A DNA stretch of 64,000 nt from Alkalibacillus silvisoli (GTDB lineage Bacteria; Bacillota; Bacilli; Bacillales; Alkalibacillaceae), in the NCBI RefSeq assembly GCF_039521975.1, contig NZ_BAAACZ010000028.1, positions 1 to 64,000 on the forward strand. Reading direction: 5' to 3'. Below the pieces are notes generated by a model. The model ran no database searches. It was not told the DNA's origin and was given only the letters and a program-made list of their open reading frames with translations. Positions 1 through 8,870 of the stretch are shown here, piece by piece. Position numbers and translations under genes: made by a program. Each line of letters starts with the position of its first letter. Position 1 is the stretch's first letter.

Positions 1-108
1 ATCGCTTCAAGCGAGTAAGATCCCTCAGAGACGATGAGGTAGATAGGTCCGAGGTGGAAGCGTGGTGACGCGTGGAGCTGACGGATACTAATCGATCGAG
101 GACTTAAC
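1..108 (+). rRNA. rrl: 23S ribosomal RNA, 3' end (partial)
   Basis: The window opens inside the 3' end of a 23S rRNA gene. The stretch with GGATACTAATCGATCGAGG followed by ACTTAA is the conserved Bacillus 23S terminus, so the mature end is near position 108. The 5S gene follows about 90 bases later, the usual order. The 5' part lies outside the window. Confidence 0.93.
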
Positions 109-201
109 TTAAATCAACGTGATAAAACGCGTCTTCGACTTTGGTTGAATCTTATCTAGTTTTGAAGGTATTAGATCTTCAATTAATCTGATATATTGAT
201 T

Positions 202-320
202 TGTCCGGTGGTTATGGCAGAGAGGTCACACCTGTTCCCATGCCGAACACAGTAGTTAAGCTCTCTAGCGCCGATGGTAGTTGGGGTTCTTCCCCTGTGA
301 GAGTAGGACGCCGCCGGGCA
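202..320 (+). rRNA. rrf: 5S ribosomal RNA
   Basis: About 119 bases with the 5S hallmarks: the loop region around CCGAACACAGTAGTTAAGC, then GCGCCGATGGTAGT and GTGAGAGTAGGACGCC. The two ends (TGTCCGGTGG and CCGCCGGGCA) pair to form helix I with wobbles. It lies directly after the 23S end and before a strong terminator, so it closes the rRNA operon. The ends are set from the helix and may be off by a few bases. Confidence 0.95.
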
Positions 321-326
321 CCTTAT

Positions 327-361
327 AAAAGCTAAGAAGATTTGTCTTCTTAGCTTTTTTT
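327..361 (+). terminator. rRNA operon terminator
   Basis: Inverted repeat AAAGCTAAGAAGA / TCTTCTTAGCTTT with a short loop and a run of T, immediately after the 5S gene. A standard intrinsic terminator. Confidence 0.93.
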
Positions 362-463
362 GTATATGATTAACTAATATACTTGAATATAAATGATTAA
401 GTGAACACATAAAATAAAAATATATACATTTCTAATATTGTACTTTAAAAGGAGGGGGAAGAG

Positions 464-1165
464 TTGTTTGATTTAGGCTCATTTTTAGGAGAAAACTTTG
501 ATGTTATGGTTTATCGAGTCATTCTTGCTACTATTTTATGTGGGTTAATTGGATTTGAACGCGAATTAAAAAAGCATTCAGCCGGATTTAGAACCCATAT
601 TTTAGTAGGGGTCGGTGCATGTGTTATGATGCTATTATCTATTTATGGCTTCCAGCCGTACATAACTGACCATTATACAATTCGATTTGACCCAGCTCGT
701 ATCCCTTCATATGTTATTAGTGGTATTGGATTTTTAGGTGCAGGTACGATATTGGTACACGGAGTGACAGTGAGAGGTTTAACAACAGCTGCTTCTATTT
801 GGACTGTAGCTGGTTTAGGCCTTGTGATTGGTGCTGGAATGTATGCTTTAGCTATTTTAGCAACATTAGTGGTTTTGTTAAGTTTAATTTTCTTGAACTC
901 GTTTGAAAAGTTATTTACAAGAAAAAAATATGATAACCGCGTGCATTTACTAGTAAAAGAAGACGTTTATTTAGGAGATGTTTTAAATATATTTGATGAA
1001 TTTGATCTTTTAATAAAACGAATGGAAATAGAAAGTGAAAGTAGTCTACAAAGAAATATATATATTGAGTTAGAAAAAGATCAATCCTATAATAAAAATG
1101 ACCTGTTAGACCGAATTAGTAAAATAGATCACGTGACATATATATATGAAAAAAATAATCTTTGA
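464..1165 (+). CDS. MgtC/SapB family membrane protein
   Basis: A 233-residue membrane protein of the MgtC/SapB family. The first 150 residues hold several hydrophobic segments with the family motifs GIGFLGAGTI and RGLTTAASIW; the last 80 residues are soluble and charged, as in members with an ACT-like C-terminal domain. The start is TTG at 464, chosen because a strong GGAGGGGG lies 6 bases upstream. MgtC in Salmonella affects F-type ATP synthase, Mg2+ limitation and virulence; in bacilli its role is not settled. It is a single-gene unit between the rRNA and ctsR terminator/promoter signals and is not part of this cluster in B. subtilis. The family call is firm, the function is not. Confidence 0.88.
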   Translation: MFDLGSFLGENFDVMVYRVILATILCGLIGFERELKKHSAGFRTHILVGVGACVMMLLSIYGFQPYITDHYTIRFDPARIPSYVISGIGFLGAGTILVHGVTVRGLTTAASIWTVAGLGLVIGAGMYALAILATLVVLLSLIFLNSFEKLFTRKKYDNRVHLLVKEDVYLGDVLNIFDEFDLLIKRMEIESESSLQRNIYIELEKDQSYNKNDLLDRISKIDHVTYIYEKNNL

Positions 1166-1166
1166 T

Positions 1167-1203
1167 AAAAACCCCTTTTAACGCGAATGCGAAGGGGTTT
1201 TTA
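1167..1203 (+). terminator. Terminator after the mgtC-like gene
   Basis: AAAACCCCTTT and GAAGGGGTTTTT flank a 12-base loop. The T-rich 3' side makes an intrinsic terminator that isolates the mgtC-like gene from ctsR. Bases 1204-1300 hold nothing I can recognise. Confidence 0.88.
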
Positions 1204-1301
1204 ACTTTCTTAAAGGAGCATAACCTACAGGGCTCTATTAAAAGTAGTTAATAAGCAGGAAATATTATTAAATTTACATAATCAAGTTTAAATCAAAATG
1301 T

Positions 1302-1360
1302 TTGCAACACCCTACAAAGTGGGTATAATATAAATATAGTCAAAGATAGTCAAAGTCAAA
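1302..1360 (+). promoter_or_regulatory. ctsR operon promoter with CtsR operator
   Basis: A vegetative promoter (TTGCAA 1302-1307, 16-base spacer, TATAAT 1324-1329) is followed at once by two direct heptads AGTCAAA (1338-1344 and 1348-1354) separated by three bases. This matches the known CtsR operator (tandem GGTCAAA-type heptads with a 3-base spacer). A partial third copy GTCAAA follows at 1355-1360. The operator covers the expected transcription start, so CtsR would block initiation and the operon would be autoregulated and heat-inducible. Confidence 0.9.
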
Positions 1361-1403
1361 TTAATCTTATTGACTTAAGTTGATCTAAAGGAGGGAAAAT
1401 GCG

Positions 1404-1868
1404 GTGAGAAACATTTCAGACGTGATAGAAGACTATTTAAAACAAATTATTCAATCAAGCAATAGTGATGTCGTAGAGTTAAAGCGTAGTGAAATTGCTG
1501 AGAGTTTTGAATGTGTCCCTTCTCAAATAAATTATGTCATTAATACCCGATTTACTTTAGAAAAAGGCTATCTTGTGGAAAGTAAAAGGGGTGGTGGTGG
1601 CTATATTAGAATAATTCGATTAAAGCCAAAATCAAACCAAGAATTAATTAAAGAAATGGATTTAGTAGCTAATCAACCTTTAACACAACAATCCGCTTTT
1701 GATTTAGTAGAACGATTAAAAGAAGAAGATTTAATCACTGAAAGGGAAAAACGTTTAATGCTAAAGGTGATGCACCGAGATATTTTAGATATTCCCTTGC
1801 CACATCGAGATCTAATTCGCTCTAAAATTTTTAAAGAGTTATTAACAACAATTAAAATGCATGGTTGA
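1404..1868 (+). CDS. ctsR: CtsR, class III heat-shock repressor
   Basis: A 154-residue repressor of clp genes. The N-terminal half carries a winged helix-turn-helix, with the glycine-rich wing KRGGGGYIRI near residues 54-63 that senses heat and contacts the operator. The C-terminal half is the helical dimer domain. It represses the operon it heads through the heptads just upstream; when McsB is active it is removed, in B. subtilis by ClpCP. The start is GTG at 1404, 7 bases after AAAGGAGGG. It is first in ctsR-mcsA-mcsB-clpC, the standard Firmicute order, and its length is normal. Confidence 0.97.
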   Translation: MRNISDVIEDYLKQIIQSSNSDVVELKRSEIAESFECVPSQINYVINTRFTLEKGYLVESKRGGGGYIRIIRLKPKSNQELIKEMDLVANQPLTQQSAFDLVERLKEEDLITEREKRLMLKVMHRDILDIPLPHRDLIRSKIFKELLTTIKMHG

Positions 1869-1882
1869 TTGGAGGGTGAAAG

Positions 1883-2428
1883 ATGCAATGTCAAAAGTGT
1901 CAGCAGCATGAAGCTTCTGTCCATTACACTCAAGTAGTTAATGGACAAAAGAAAGAAGTTCATTTATGCGAACAATGTGCCCATGAAGAAGGATATATGG
2001 ATTTTACGAATGAGGGGTTGTCCCTTCATCATTTCTTAACAAACATGTTTCCATTTGATCAATCGATTAACCAACAGCATAAAGAAAAAGTACACCCTGC
2101 CGAAAGTTTAACATGCCAAGGTTGTGGATTGAGCTATTCACAATTTAGAAGGAAAGGTAAGTTTGGATGTAGTCAATGTTATGAAACGTTTGATTCTTAT
2201 TTAAATCCGATTTTTAAACGTGTTCATAGTGGTAATACTGAGCACGTTGGTAAAATTCCAAAACGAATCGGTGGGGATATTCATAAACGTAAAGAGATTG
2301 ATCAATTAAAGAAAAACTTACAACAAGTAATTGAAGATGAAAATTTTGAAGAAGCAGCGCAAATTCGTGATCGTATAAGAAATTTGAAACAAGATTTAGA
2401 TGATGCACAACAAGGTGGTGATGCGTAG
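1883..2428 (+). CDS. mcsA: McsA, activator of the McsB arginine kinase
   Basis: A 181-residue zinc-binding adaptor. The N-terminal part has CXXC pairs (CQKCQQHEASVHY, CEQCAHEEG, CQGCGLSY, CSQCYETF), which form treble-clef zinc sites. The C-terminal 40 residues form a UVR-type coiled coil (EDENFEEAAQIRDRIRNL). In B. subtilis McsA binds McsB and turns on its kinase activity. Its stop overlaps the McsB start by one base (TAGTG), so the two are translationally coupled, which fits making the pair in equal amounts. A strong GGAGGG precedes the ATG. Confidence 0.96.
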   Translation: MQCQKCQQHEASVHYTQVVNGQKKEVHLCEQCAHEEGYMDFTNEGLSLHHFLTNMFPFDQSINQQHKEKVHPAESLTCQGCGLSYSQFRRKGKFGCSQCYETFDSYLNPIFKRVHSGNTEHVGKIPKRIGGDIHKRKEIDQLKKNLQQVIEDENFEEAAQIRDRIRNLKQDLDDAQQGGDA

Positions 2429-3501
2429 TGTCGTTGCAAGATTTTATAAATGAAGCAATCAGCCCTTGGATGAATGATGAGGGAAATGACTCTGATATCG
2501 TTTTAAGTACACGTATTCGACTAGCGCGTAACTTAGAGGAAGTGCCATTTCCAACAAGTCAAGATCAGAATTCACAACATAAAGTGTTACAACATGTCGA
2601 ACAAGAATTTAATCAGCATTCTGTTCATGACTTTAAAAAGTTTCAACTTGTGAAGATGGCTGACTTAGAGCCAATTGAAAAGCGAGTGTTAGTTGAGAAA
2701 CATTTAATTAGTCCTAATTTAGCGGACAATAAAGAAACTGGTGGTGTTCTGATTTCGGAAAATGAACAGGCATCGATCATGATTAATGAAGAGGATCATT
2801 TACGAATACAACTTTACTATTCAGGTTTTGAATTAACTGAAGCGCTACAACAAGCTCAAGAACTTGATGATTGGTTTGAAGAGAGAACGCGCTATGCTTT
2901 TGATGAGCATAAAGGGTATTTAACCAGTTGTCCAACAAATGTTGGAACAGGTTTAAGGGCGTCTATTATGATGCATTTGCCAGCTTTAACCATGACGAAC
3001 CAAATGAACCAAATTGTCCCTGAAATTAACAAGATCGGATTAGTTGTTAGAGGGATTTATGGTGAAGGTACTGAAGCGTTAGGGCAGTTGTATCAAATTT
3101 CAAACCAAATGACTTTAGGTAAATCTGAAGATGACATTATTGAAGATCTACAAAGTGTAGTCAAACAAGTGATTGATAGTGAACGAAAAGCGCGTGAGTG
3201 GGTGATGCAACAATCGGGTATACAGTTAGAAGATCGTATTTTCCGTTCATATGGGGTATTAGCTCACAGTCGTATTATTGAATCAAAAGAAGCATCAAAA
3301 TGTCTATCAGATGTACGGTTAGGTATTGATTTAGGCTTAATAAAACATGTTTCAAAAAATATATTAAATGAGTTAATGGTTTTAACACAGCCAGGGTTTT
3401 TACAACATTACGCTAAAAAATCACTGAAACCAAATGAGCGTGATTGGTTTAGAGCTAACTTAATTCGTGAAAGATTACAATTAGAGCAGTATAACAATTA
3501 A
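2428..3501 (+). CDS. mcsB: McsB, protein arginine kinase
   Basis: A 357-residue kinase related to creatine kinase that phosphorylates arginine on damaged or target proteins, marking them for ClpCP. Visible landmarks are STRIRLARN near residue 27, the catalytic-cysteine segment TSCPTNVGTGLRAS near residue 168, and the C-terminal RDWFRA, which matches the RDxxRA phospho-arginine sensing motif of McsB. GTG start at 2428 overlaps the mcsA stop. The motifs are intact, so both kinase activity and allosteric control are expected. Confidence 0.97.
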   Translation: MSLQDFINEAISPWMNDEGNDSDIVLSTRIRLARNLEEVPFPTSQDQNSQHKVLQHVEQEFNQHSVHDFKKFQLVKMADLEPIEKRVLVEKHLISPNLADNKETGGVLISENEQASIMINEEDHLRIQLYYSGFELTEALQQAQELDDWFEERTRYAFDEHKGYLTSCPTNVGTGLRASIMMHLPALTMTNQMNQIVPEINKIGLVVRGIYGEGTEALGQLYQISNQMTLGKSEDDIIEDLQSVVKQVIDSERKAREWVMQQSGIQLEDRIFRSYGVLAHSRIIESKEASKCLSDVRLGIDLGLIKHVSKNILNELMVLTQPGFLQHYAKKSLKPNERDWFRANLIRERLQLEQYNN

Positions 3502-3516
3502 AAGGAGGTCATTCAT

Positions 3517-5976
3517 ATGATGTTTGGACGATTTACAGAACGAGCTCAAAAAGTTCTTGCCCTATCACAAGAAGAAGCTGTACGCCTAGGGCATAACAAT
3601 ATAGGAACAGAGCACATTTTACTTGGTTTAATTAAGGAAGGCGATGGGATTGCAGCCAAAGCATTAAAATCTTTAAATGTAACAGCTGAACAAATACAAG
3701 AGGAAGTTGAACAGTTAATCGGGACTTCTCAAAGTACTCAACAAACAATCCATTATACCCCACGTGCTAAGAAAGTTATTGAACTATCAATGGATGAAGC
3801 CCGTAAATTAAACCATTCATACGTAGGAACAGAACACATATTATTAGGGTTAATCCGTGAAGGTGAAGGGGTTGCAGCACGCGTGTTTAACAATTTAGGT
3901 GTAAGCCTGAATAAAGCGCGTCAACAAGTTCTTCAACTGCTTGGTAGTAATGAATCAACGTCAAATCAACGCCAACAAAAGCAATCTAACAATGCTAATA
4001 CTCCAACACTAGATTCGTTAGCACGAGATTTAACGTCAGTTGCACGCGAGGGTGGTGTCGACCCAGTTATTGGTCGAGGTAAAGAAATTGAACGTGTTAT
4101 TCAAGTCTTAAGCCGTCGTCGTAAAAATAACCCTGTACTAATTGGGGAGCCAGGTGTTGGTAAGACAGCTATTGCAGAAGGTTTAGCGCAACAAATCGTT
4201 AACAATGAAATTCCCGAAATCTTACGTGATAAGCGAGTGATGACGTTAGATATGGGAACAGTTGTAGCTGGAACAAAATATCGTGGTGAGTTTGAAGATC
4301 GTTTGAAAAAAGTTATGGAAGAAATTCGCCAAGCGCGTAATATTATTCTATTCATTGATGAACTACACACATTAATCGGTGCTGGCGGAGCAGAAGGTGC
4401 TATTGATGCTTCAAACATTTTAAAACCAGCCCTAGCTCGCGGTGATCTACAATGTATCGGTGCAACGACATTAGATGAGTATCGTAAATATATCGAAAAA
4501 GACGCAGCATTAGAACGCCGCTTCCAACCAATCCAAGTTGATGAGCCGACTCCTGAGGAATCTCAACAAATCCTTGAAGGTTTAAGGGATCGTTATGAAG
4601 CGCATCACCGTGTGACAATATCTAATGATGCAATTGAAAGTGCTGTGCGTTTGTCAGATCGTTATATTACTGATCGGTTCTTACCAGACAAAGCAATTGA
4701 TTTAATTGATGAAGCAGCTTCACGCGTAAGACTAAGAAGTTATACAGCTCCACCAAACTTAAAAGACCTTGAGCAAAAGCTTGAAGAAGTGAAGAAAGAG
4801 AAAGATGCTGCTGTTCAAAGTCAAGAGTTTGAAAAGGCAGCATCACTTAGAGATAAAGAACAGAAATTAAAAGACGAATTATCTAAAACAAAAGATGAAT
4901 GGAAAGAAAAGCAAGGTAAAGAAAGCTCTGAAGTCACTTTAGATGATATAGCCCATGTTGTTTCAACGTGGACTGGTGTACCAGTATCTAAGTTAGCTAA
5001 AGATGATAAAGAAAAATTACTAAACCTTGAAAAGACACTTCATGATCGAGTCATTGGTCAAGATGAAGCGGTTAAAGCCGTTTCTAAGGCAGTAAGGCGT
5101 GCAAGAGCTGGACTTAAAGACCCGAAGCGTCCAATTGGATCATTTATTTTCTTAGGACCAACAGGTGTTGGTAAAACAGAGCTTGCAAGAGCACTTGCTT
5201 CATCAATGTTTGAGGATGAAGATGCGATGATTCGTATTGATATGTCTGAATATATGGAGAAACACGCAACGTCTCGTTTAGTTGGTTCACCACCGGGGTA
5301 TGTCGGTTATGATGAGGGTGGTCAATTAACAGAGAAAGTTCGAACAAAACCTTACTCTGTCATCTTATTAGATGAAATTGAAAAGGCGCACCCTGAAGTA
5401 TTTAATATATTATTACAAGTGCTAGAAGATGGCCGCTTAACAGACTCTAAAGGTCGAGTAGTCGACTTCCGTAATACTGTGTTAATTATGACATCTAACG
5501 TTGGTGCTCATGAGTTAAAACGTCAAAAGTATGTCGGGTTTAGCGTTGATGATCATGAGCAAGATCATAAGCAAATGAAGTCTAAAGTCTTGGATGAATT
5601 AAAGAAAGCATTCCGTCCAGAGTTTTTAAACCGTATTGATGAAACAATTGTATTCCATTCGCTTGAAGAAAAACACATTCAAGAAATTGTAGAGCTTATG
5701 GTGAAACAATTACAAGATCGATTGAAAGATAGCGAGATTAACTTTACGTTATCTGAGGCAGCTATTAAGAAAATTACTGAAGAAGGAATGGACTTAGAAT
5801 ATGGTGCAAGACCACTTCGCCGCTCAATCCAAAAGAACGTAGAAGACTTCTTATCTGAAGAATTACTCAGTGGTACCATTCAAACAGGTCAAGAAGTAGA
5901 AATTGATGTTAATGATGATGGTGAATTGTATATTGCATCAACGAAACAACTAGAAACAGAACTAAGTGAAAAGTAG
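3517..5976 (+). CDS. clpC: ClpC, AAA+ unfoldase of the Clp protease
   Basis: An 819-residue class I Clp ATPase that unfolds substrates and feeds them to ClpP. Domains in order: double Clp-N repeat (1-145), AAA1 with Walker A GEPGVGKT at about 210, an inserted middle domain with UVR-like coiled coil around 415-460 where adaptors such as MecA or McsB act, and AAA2 with Walker A GPTGVGKT at about 547. The C-terminal region contains the VGFS-type ClpP-docking neighbourhood near 675. AAAGGAGGT lies 8 bases before the ATG. Last gene of the CtsR operon, closed by a terminator. Confidence 0.98.
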   Translation: MMFGRFTERAQKVLALSQEEAVRLGHNNIGTEHILLGLIKEGDGIAAKALKSLNVTAEQIQEEVEQLIGTSQSTQQTIHYTPRAKKVIELSMDEARKLNHSYVGTEHILLGLIREGEGVAARVFNNLGVSLNKARQQVLQLLGSNESTSNQRQQKQSNNANTPTLDSLARDLTSVAREGGVDPVIGRGKEIERVIQVLSRRRKNNPVLIGEPGVGKTAIAEGLAQQIVNNEIPEILRDKRVMTLDMGTVVAGTKYRGEFEDRLKKVMEEIRQARNIILFIDELHTLIGAGGAEGAIDASNILKPALARGDLQCIGATTLDEYRKYIEKDAALERRFQPIQVDEPTPEESQQILEGLRDRYEAHHRVTISNDAIESAVRLSDRYITDRFLPDKAIDLIDEAASRVRLRSYTAPPNLKDLEQKLEEVKKEKDAAVQSQEFEKAASLRDKEQKLKDELSKTKDEWKEKQGKESSEVTLDDIAHVVSTWTGVPVSKLAKDDKEKLLNLEKTLHDRVIGQDEAVKAVSKAVRRARAGLKDPKRPIGSFIFLGPTGVGKTELARALASSMFEDEDAMIRIDMSEYMEKHATSRLVGSPPGYVGYDEGGQLTEKVRTKPYSVILLDEIEKAHPEVFNILLQVLEDGRLTDSKGRVVDFRNTVLIMTSNVGAHELKRQKYVGFSVDDHEQDHKQMKSKVLDELKKAFRPEFLNRIDETIVFHSLEEKHIQEIVELMVKQLQDRLKDSEINFTLSEAAIKKITEEGMDLEYGARPLRRSIQKNVEDFLSEELLSGTIQTGQEVEIDVNDDGELYIASTKQLETELSEK

Positions 5977-5983
5977 TCTAATA

Positions 5984-6019
5984 AACAGCCGGATTTCTAT
6001 TGTTTTCCGGCTGTTTTTT
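5984..6019 (+). terminator. Terminator after clpC
   Basis: AACAGCCGGA and TCCGGCTGTT pair around a short loop and run into T6. It separates the heat-shock operon from radA, although read-through into radA is common in bacilli. Confidence 0.88.
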
Positions 6020-6046
6020 CCATAATGATAGGAAAGGGAGTAAAAC

Positions 6047-7417
6047 ATGGCTAAAGCAAAAGTAATATTTTTCTGCCAAGAATGTGGTTATGAATCACCT
6101 AAGTGGATGGGTAAATGTCCTGCATGTCATCAATGGAATACATTAGTTGAAGAAAAAGTATCGAAGAAATCAGATCGTCATGATATTGGTACAAACCAGT
6201 CAAAGAAACGTAAAAAACCACAATCAATTAAACAAGTTTCATCGAAGGAAGAAACGCGTGTCACAACTAAAATGGAAGAGTTAAACCGTGTGCTAGGCGG
6301 GGGGATTGTGCCAGGGTCGTTAGTTTTAATCGGTGGTGACCCAGGTATTGGGAAGTCTACACTATTACTACAATTATCTTCTGAGGTAGCTAATTTGAAC
6401 ATGAATGTTTTATACATATCAGGTGAAGAATCAGAAAAACAAACTAAACTAAGGGCCGACCGACTCGATGTTAGTGAAAGTGATCTATATATTATGGCAG
6501 AAACGAATTTGGAATATGTCATTGATGCGATTGATGAAATGAATCCATCTTTTGTCGTAATTGATTCGATTCAAACGGTTTACCACGATGCTGTTACATC
6601 AGCACCAGGCTCTGTATCCCAAGTAAGAGAGTGTACGAGTGCTTTAATGAAAGTAGCCAAAACAAAAGGGATTCCAATATTTATTGTTGGACACGTGACA
6701 AAAGAAGGGGCAATTGCTGGGCCGAGATTATTAGAGCACATGGTAGATACAGTTTTGTATTTTGAAGGCGAGCGTCACCATACGTTTAGAATTTTAAGAA
6801 GTGTTAAGAACAGATTTGGTAGTACTCATGAAATGGGTATTTTTGAAATGAAAGAAGAAGGCTTAGTAGAAGTGAATAATCCTTCAGAAATCTTTTTAGA
6901 AGAACGATCACAAGGGGTAGCTGGTTCTACAGTTGTTGCTTCTTTGGAAGGAACTAGACCGATGTTAGTTGAAATTCAAGCATTAATCTCACCTACACAG
7001 TTTGGAAATTCAAGGAGAATGGCTACCGGGTTGGACCACAACCGTGTTCCGTTATTAATGGCTGTGTTAGAAAAACGTGCAGGCCTTCTCTTACAAAATC
7101 AAGATGCATATGTCAAGGTGGCAGGGGGAGTGAAACTGGATGAACCTGCTATAGACTTGGCTGTTGCTATTAGTGTTGCTTCTAGCTTCCGCGATCACGC
7201 GACAAGGCCAGATGATGTTTTTATTGGTGAGGTGGGATTGACTGGTGAAGTTAGAAGGGTTGCGCGTATTGAGCAACGAATTCAAGAAGCACATAAGTTA
7301 GGGTTTAAGCGAATTGTTTTACCACGAAAGAATTTAGGTAGTTTTACACCCCCTACTGGCGTTGAATTAGTAGGTGTTGATTCTGTTCAAGAAGCATTGA
7401 AAGTTGGTTTGGAATAA
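6047..7417 (+). CDS. radA: RadA/Sms, DNA recombination and repair ATPase
   Basis: A 456-residue RecA-like helicase that promotes branch migration in homologous recombination. The N-terminus has a four-cysteine zinc finger (CQECGYESPKWMGKCPAC), then a RecA-type ATPase with Walker A GGDPGIGKST near residue 97 and the RadA-specific KNRFG motif near residue 252. The C-terminal third is the Lon-protease-like domain. Length and motifs are normal. In Bacillus, disA follows directly; here it is missing and 189 bases of promoter-rich DNA lead to yacL. Confidence 0.97.
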   Translation: MAKAKVIFFCQECGYESPKWMGKCPACHQWNTLVEEKVSKKSDRHDIGTNQSKKRKKPQSIKQVSSKEETRVTTKMEELNRVLGGGIVPGSLVLIGGDPGIGKSTLLLQLSSEVANLNMNVLYISGEESEKQTKLRADRLDVSESDLYIMAETNLEYVIDAIDEMNPSFVVIDSIQTVYHDAVTSAPGSVSQVRECTSALMKVAKTKGIPIFIVGHVTKEGAIAGPRLLEHMVDTVLYFEGERHHTFRILRSVKNRFGSTHEMGIFEMKEEGLVEVNNPSEIFLEERSQGVAGSTVVASLEGTRPMLVEIQALISPTQFGNSRRMATGLDHNRVPLLMAVLEKRAGLLLQNQDAYVKVAGGVKLDEPAIDLAVAISVASSFRDHATRPDDVFIGEVGLTGEVRRVARIEQRIQEAHKLGFKRIVLPRKNLGSFTPPTGVELVGVDSVQEALKVGLE

Positions 7418-7450
7418 TAGTATTACAAACAAAATATATTTGTAACTTTA

Positions 7451-7480
7451 TTGACACATAATCTTAATTGGTGATATAAT
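7451..7480 (+). promoter_or_regulatory. Promoter P1 upstream of yacL
   Basis: TTGACA (7451-7456), 18-base spacer, extended -10 TGATATAAT with the hexamer at 7475-7480. Near-perfect SigA promoter located where disA would normally lie. Confidence 0.82.
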
Positions 7481-7495
7481 ATTTGCTATTTTATT

Positions 7496-7525
7496 TTGAC
7501 GGTGCCTCGATGAGCATGGTATAAT
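7496..7525 (+). promoter_or_regulatory. Promoter P2 upstream of yacL
   Basis: TTGACG (7496-7501), 18-base spacer, extended -10 TGGTATAAT with the hexamer at 7520-7525. Lies 45 bases downstream of P1, giving yacL two tandem starts and a 5' leader of roughly 75 bases or more. Confidence 0.8.
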
Positions 7526-7606
7526 TTACAATTATAGTTAAATTGACAACATACTTATGTTCATCGAATGATTTGGTGAAACTAGTATATAGGAGGTGCA
7601 TGGATT

Positions 7607-8692
7607 TTGAAGAAGATTATACAGCTATTTATAATTGTAGCTGGTGGAACGCTAGGTTTTCTTTACTTTCCGAACTTAGCGGCTTTAGCAGGTTTTGAAG
7701 AGCCGAGTTGGCTTATTCCTTACTTTGGATTAGTGTTTGGTGCAATTATATTATTTTTATTAACGTTTTGGCTTGTTGATTATGTAGTAGATTTCCTTAA
7801 AATTATAGAAGAAAGACTTGTTAAAGCACCGGTTGGAGACCTTTTATTTGGAAGTTTAGGTTTAATTGTAGGGTTAGTGACAGCATTTTTAGTTAATATT
7901 TATTTACAAGGTTTTGGGATCGCGCTTGTTTCAGAGATTTTACCAATTTTTGTAACCTTAATATTAGGTTATTTAGGGTTTCAAGTTGGTTTTAAGCGTC
8001 GAAATGAATTTATTGGATTGTTATCTAAAACAAGAAACAAAGAAAAAGACCCGAACGAAAAAGCTGTTGATGGTGATGGTAGTATTCGTCCGAAAATTTT
8101 AGATACTAGTGTAATTATTGATGGTAGAATCGCAGACATTTGTGATACACACTTTTTAGAAGGGTCCATTATTATTCCGCACTTTGTATTAGAAGAATTG
8201 CAGCATATCGCAGATTCATCAGATGTTCTAAAACGTAATAGGGGGCGTCGTGGTCTCGATATTTTAAATCGACTGCAGAAAGAAGTACCAGTTGATGTGC
8301 AAATCTATGAAGGTGACTTTGAGGAAATTCATGAGGTTGACAGTAAATTAGTTAAATTAACGAAATTATTAGATGGTGTGTTAGTGACAAACGACTTTAA
8401 CTTAAATAAAGTTTCTGAGTTTCAAAATGTTACGGTACTAAATATCAACGACTTAGCAAATGCGGTTAAGCCAGTTGTATTACCGGGTGAAGAGATGAAT
8501 GTTCATGTTATTAAAGCCGGTAAAGAAGACAAACAAGGTGTTGCCTATTTAGATGATGGTACGATGATTGTTGTTGAAGATGGCAAAGGGTTTATTGGTG
8601 ATGCATTAGATGTGATCGTGACGAGCGTATTACAAACTTCAGCTGGGCGAATGATCTTTGCGAAGCCTAAAGCAATGGAAAAAGCACAATAA
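7607..8692 (+). CDS. yacL: YacL, membrane PIN-TRAM domain protein
   Basis: A 361-residue protein with four hydrophobic segments in the first 130 residues. A PIN-type nuclease-like domain follows (acidic residues in KILDTSVIIDGRIADIC near 165 and VTNDFNLNK near 263), then a C-terminal TRAM domain (residues 295-355, MIVVEDG and TSVLQTSAGRMIFAKP), a nucleic-acid binding fold. The family suggests a membrane-tethered RNase; the substrate is unknown. TTG start at 7607 sits 7 bases after AGGAGGTG; the nearby ATG at 7600 is out of frame. Normally it is third in radA-disA-yacL; here it has its own promoters. Confidence 0.93.
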   Translation: MKKIIQLFIIVAGGTLGFLYFPNLAALAGFEEPSWLIPYFGLVFGAIILFLLTFWLVDYVVDFLKIIEERLVKAPVGDLLFGSLGLIVGLVTAFLVNIYLQGFGIALVSEILPIFVTLILGYLGFQVGFKRRNEFIGLLSKTRNKEKDPNEKAVDGDGSIRPKILDTSVIIDGRIADICDTHFLEGSIIIPHFVLEELQHIADSSDVLKRNRGRRGLDILNRLQKEVPVDVQIYEGDFEEIHEVDSKLVKLTKLLDGVLVTNDFNLNKVSEFQNVTVLNINDLANAVKPVVLPGEEMNVHVIKAGKEDKQGVAYLDDGTMIVVEDGKGFIGDALDVIVTSVLQTSAGRMIFAKPKAMEKAQ

Positions 8693-8700
8693 TTAGATGT

Positions 8701-8757
8701 AAGGGTTGGCTCCATTATTCGTGTAGATGCGAATAAATGGTTTAAGTCAACCCTTTT
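8701..8757 (+). terminator. Terminator after yacL
   Basis: A long hairpin: GGGTTG pairs with CAACCC at the base and CCATTATTCG with CGAATAAATGG in the upper stem, followed by TTTT. It cuts yacL off from the ispD unit. The rest of the gap to 8870 is AT-rich, and I could not settle on a promoter there. Confidence 0.75.
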
Positions 8758-8870
8758 AATGTGTAAAAAGCACCTAAAAAGCTTGTTAGTTGGCAAGTTT
8801 TCTTTATGTTATTAGAGAAAATGGTGTAAAATAGTAAGAGGTAAGTTTTCAAGAGAATAGGAGAAAGTGT

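Noticed and set aside
183..410. Minus-strand frame across 5S rRNA
   Set aside because: It covers the 5S gene and its terminator and has no protein-like features.
4101..4418. Minus-strand frame of 105 codons inside clpC
   Set aside because: Shadow of the clpC AAA1 domain; composition is that of a complementary strand and no start signals exist. The same holds for the other antisense frames in the window.
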